From NCBI RefSeq assembly GCF_026072635.1, contig NZ_AP023081.1, positions 962,501 to 1,026,500 on the forward strand: 64,000 bases of DNA, read 5' to 3'. The DNA comes from Pseudomonas solani (GTDB taxonomy: Bacteria > Pseudomonadota > Gammaproteobacteria > Pseudomonadales > Pseudomonadaceae). Of this stretch, positions 63,943 through 64,000 are shown piece by piece; within the stretch, counting starts at the first letter, position 1; each line of letters begins with the position of its first letter. Both the position numbers and the translations under genes were made by a program. Below the pieces are notes generated by a model that saw only the letters and a list, made by a program, of their open reading frames with translations, had not been told where the DNA came from and searched no databases.

Positions 63943-63962
63943 GGCCAGCGGCGGCGCTGGCC
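63943..63962. repeat. Inverted repeat beside copy 2 of the direct repeat
   Basis: GGCCAGCG-GCGG-CGCTGGCC forms an 8-bp stem. GGCCAGCG also occurs next to copy 1, at 63141-63148, so the two flanks share more than the 27 bases. Confidence 0.65.
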
Positions 63963-63972
63963 TGCCCCGGGC

Positions 63973-63999
63973 TCAGGGCCTATCCGCTGGCGCTGATGG
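63973..63999. repeat. 27-bp direct repeat, copy 2 (right of HicAB)
   Basis: Exact copy of 63081-63107, 892 bases further on. The window ends one base later, so extension beyond it cannot be seen. The HicAB module lies between the two copies. Confidence 0.9.
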
Positions 64000-64000
64000 T

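Overview
The window is a 64 kb piece of a high-GC gammaproteobacterial chromosome. Gene content, gene order and protein sequences point to Pseudomonas. From memory, much of leuA-der-bamB-hisS-ispG-rodZ-pilF-rlmN-ndk-isc-cysE-trmJ-suhB-secDF-yajC-tgt-queA and lptGF-pepA-holC-valS follows the order in P. aeruginosa. Most of the window is core genome, with accessory insertions near the left end (1-8 kb) and between 43 and 64 kb.

Layout. 0-8 kb: the 3' end of a flagellin gene, leuA behind a short Leu-rich leader ORF, a divergent HxlR regulator / old yellow enzyme pair, a small membrane protein, and a large secreted metzincin protease with discoidin, PKD and chitin-binding modules. 8-10 kb: an omega-amidase / methionine aminotransferase pair. 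10-19.4 kb: one long minus-strand operon, ndk-rlmN-pilF-rodZ-ispG-hisS-yfgM-bamB-der. 19.5-25.1 kb: the complete isc operon (iscR-iscS-iscU-iscA-hscB-hscA-fdx-iscX), with an IscR type 1 site overlapping its promoter. 25-28 kb: cysE, trmJ, suhB and a glycine-zipper protein. 28.5-34 kb: queA-tgt-yajC-secD-secF. 34 kb: tRNA-Leu(CAA) and a cold-shock gene with a long leader. 34.8-43 kb: an RDD protein, lptF-lptG, and pepA-holC-(small motif-rich protein)-valS. 43-50 kb: an SRPBCC protein, a small winged-helix protein, an SLC13 permease with RCK_C domains, rlmF, and a divergent MFS/LysR pair, with several REP-type palindromes. 50-61 kb: sbcD-sbcC, a membrane-anchored TAXI-type binding protein, and a 1655-residue TPR protein with an embedded C39-type cysteine protease domain. 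61-64 kb: yejK, a GST-fold protein, and a HicAB toxin-antitoxin module bracketed by a 27-bp direct repeat.

Four genes (der, secF, yejK, hicA) each lack exactly one base and so read as frameshifted. Three of them are conserved housekeeping genes whose other frame continues perfectly, so deletion-type sequencing or assembly errors are the likeliest explanation. The hicA case could also be real toxin decay.

The least explained items are the TPR/C39 giant protein, the TAXI domain held between two membrane helices with a cytoplasmic coiled coil, the acidic motif-repeat protein between holC and valS, the leuA leader ORF, and the repeat-flanked HicAB unit.
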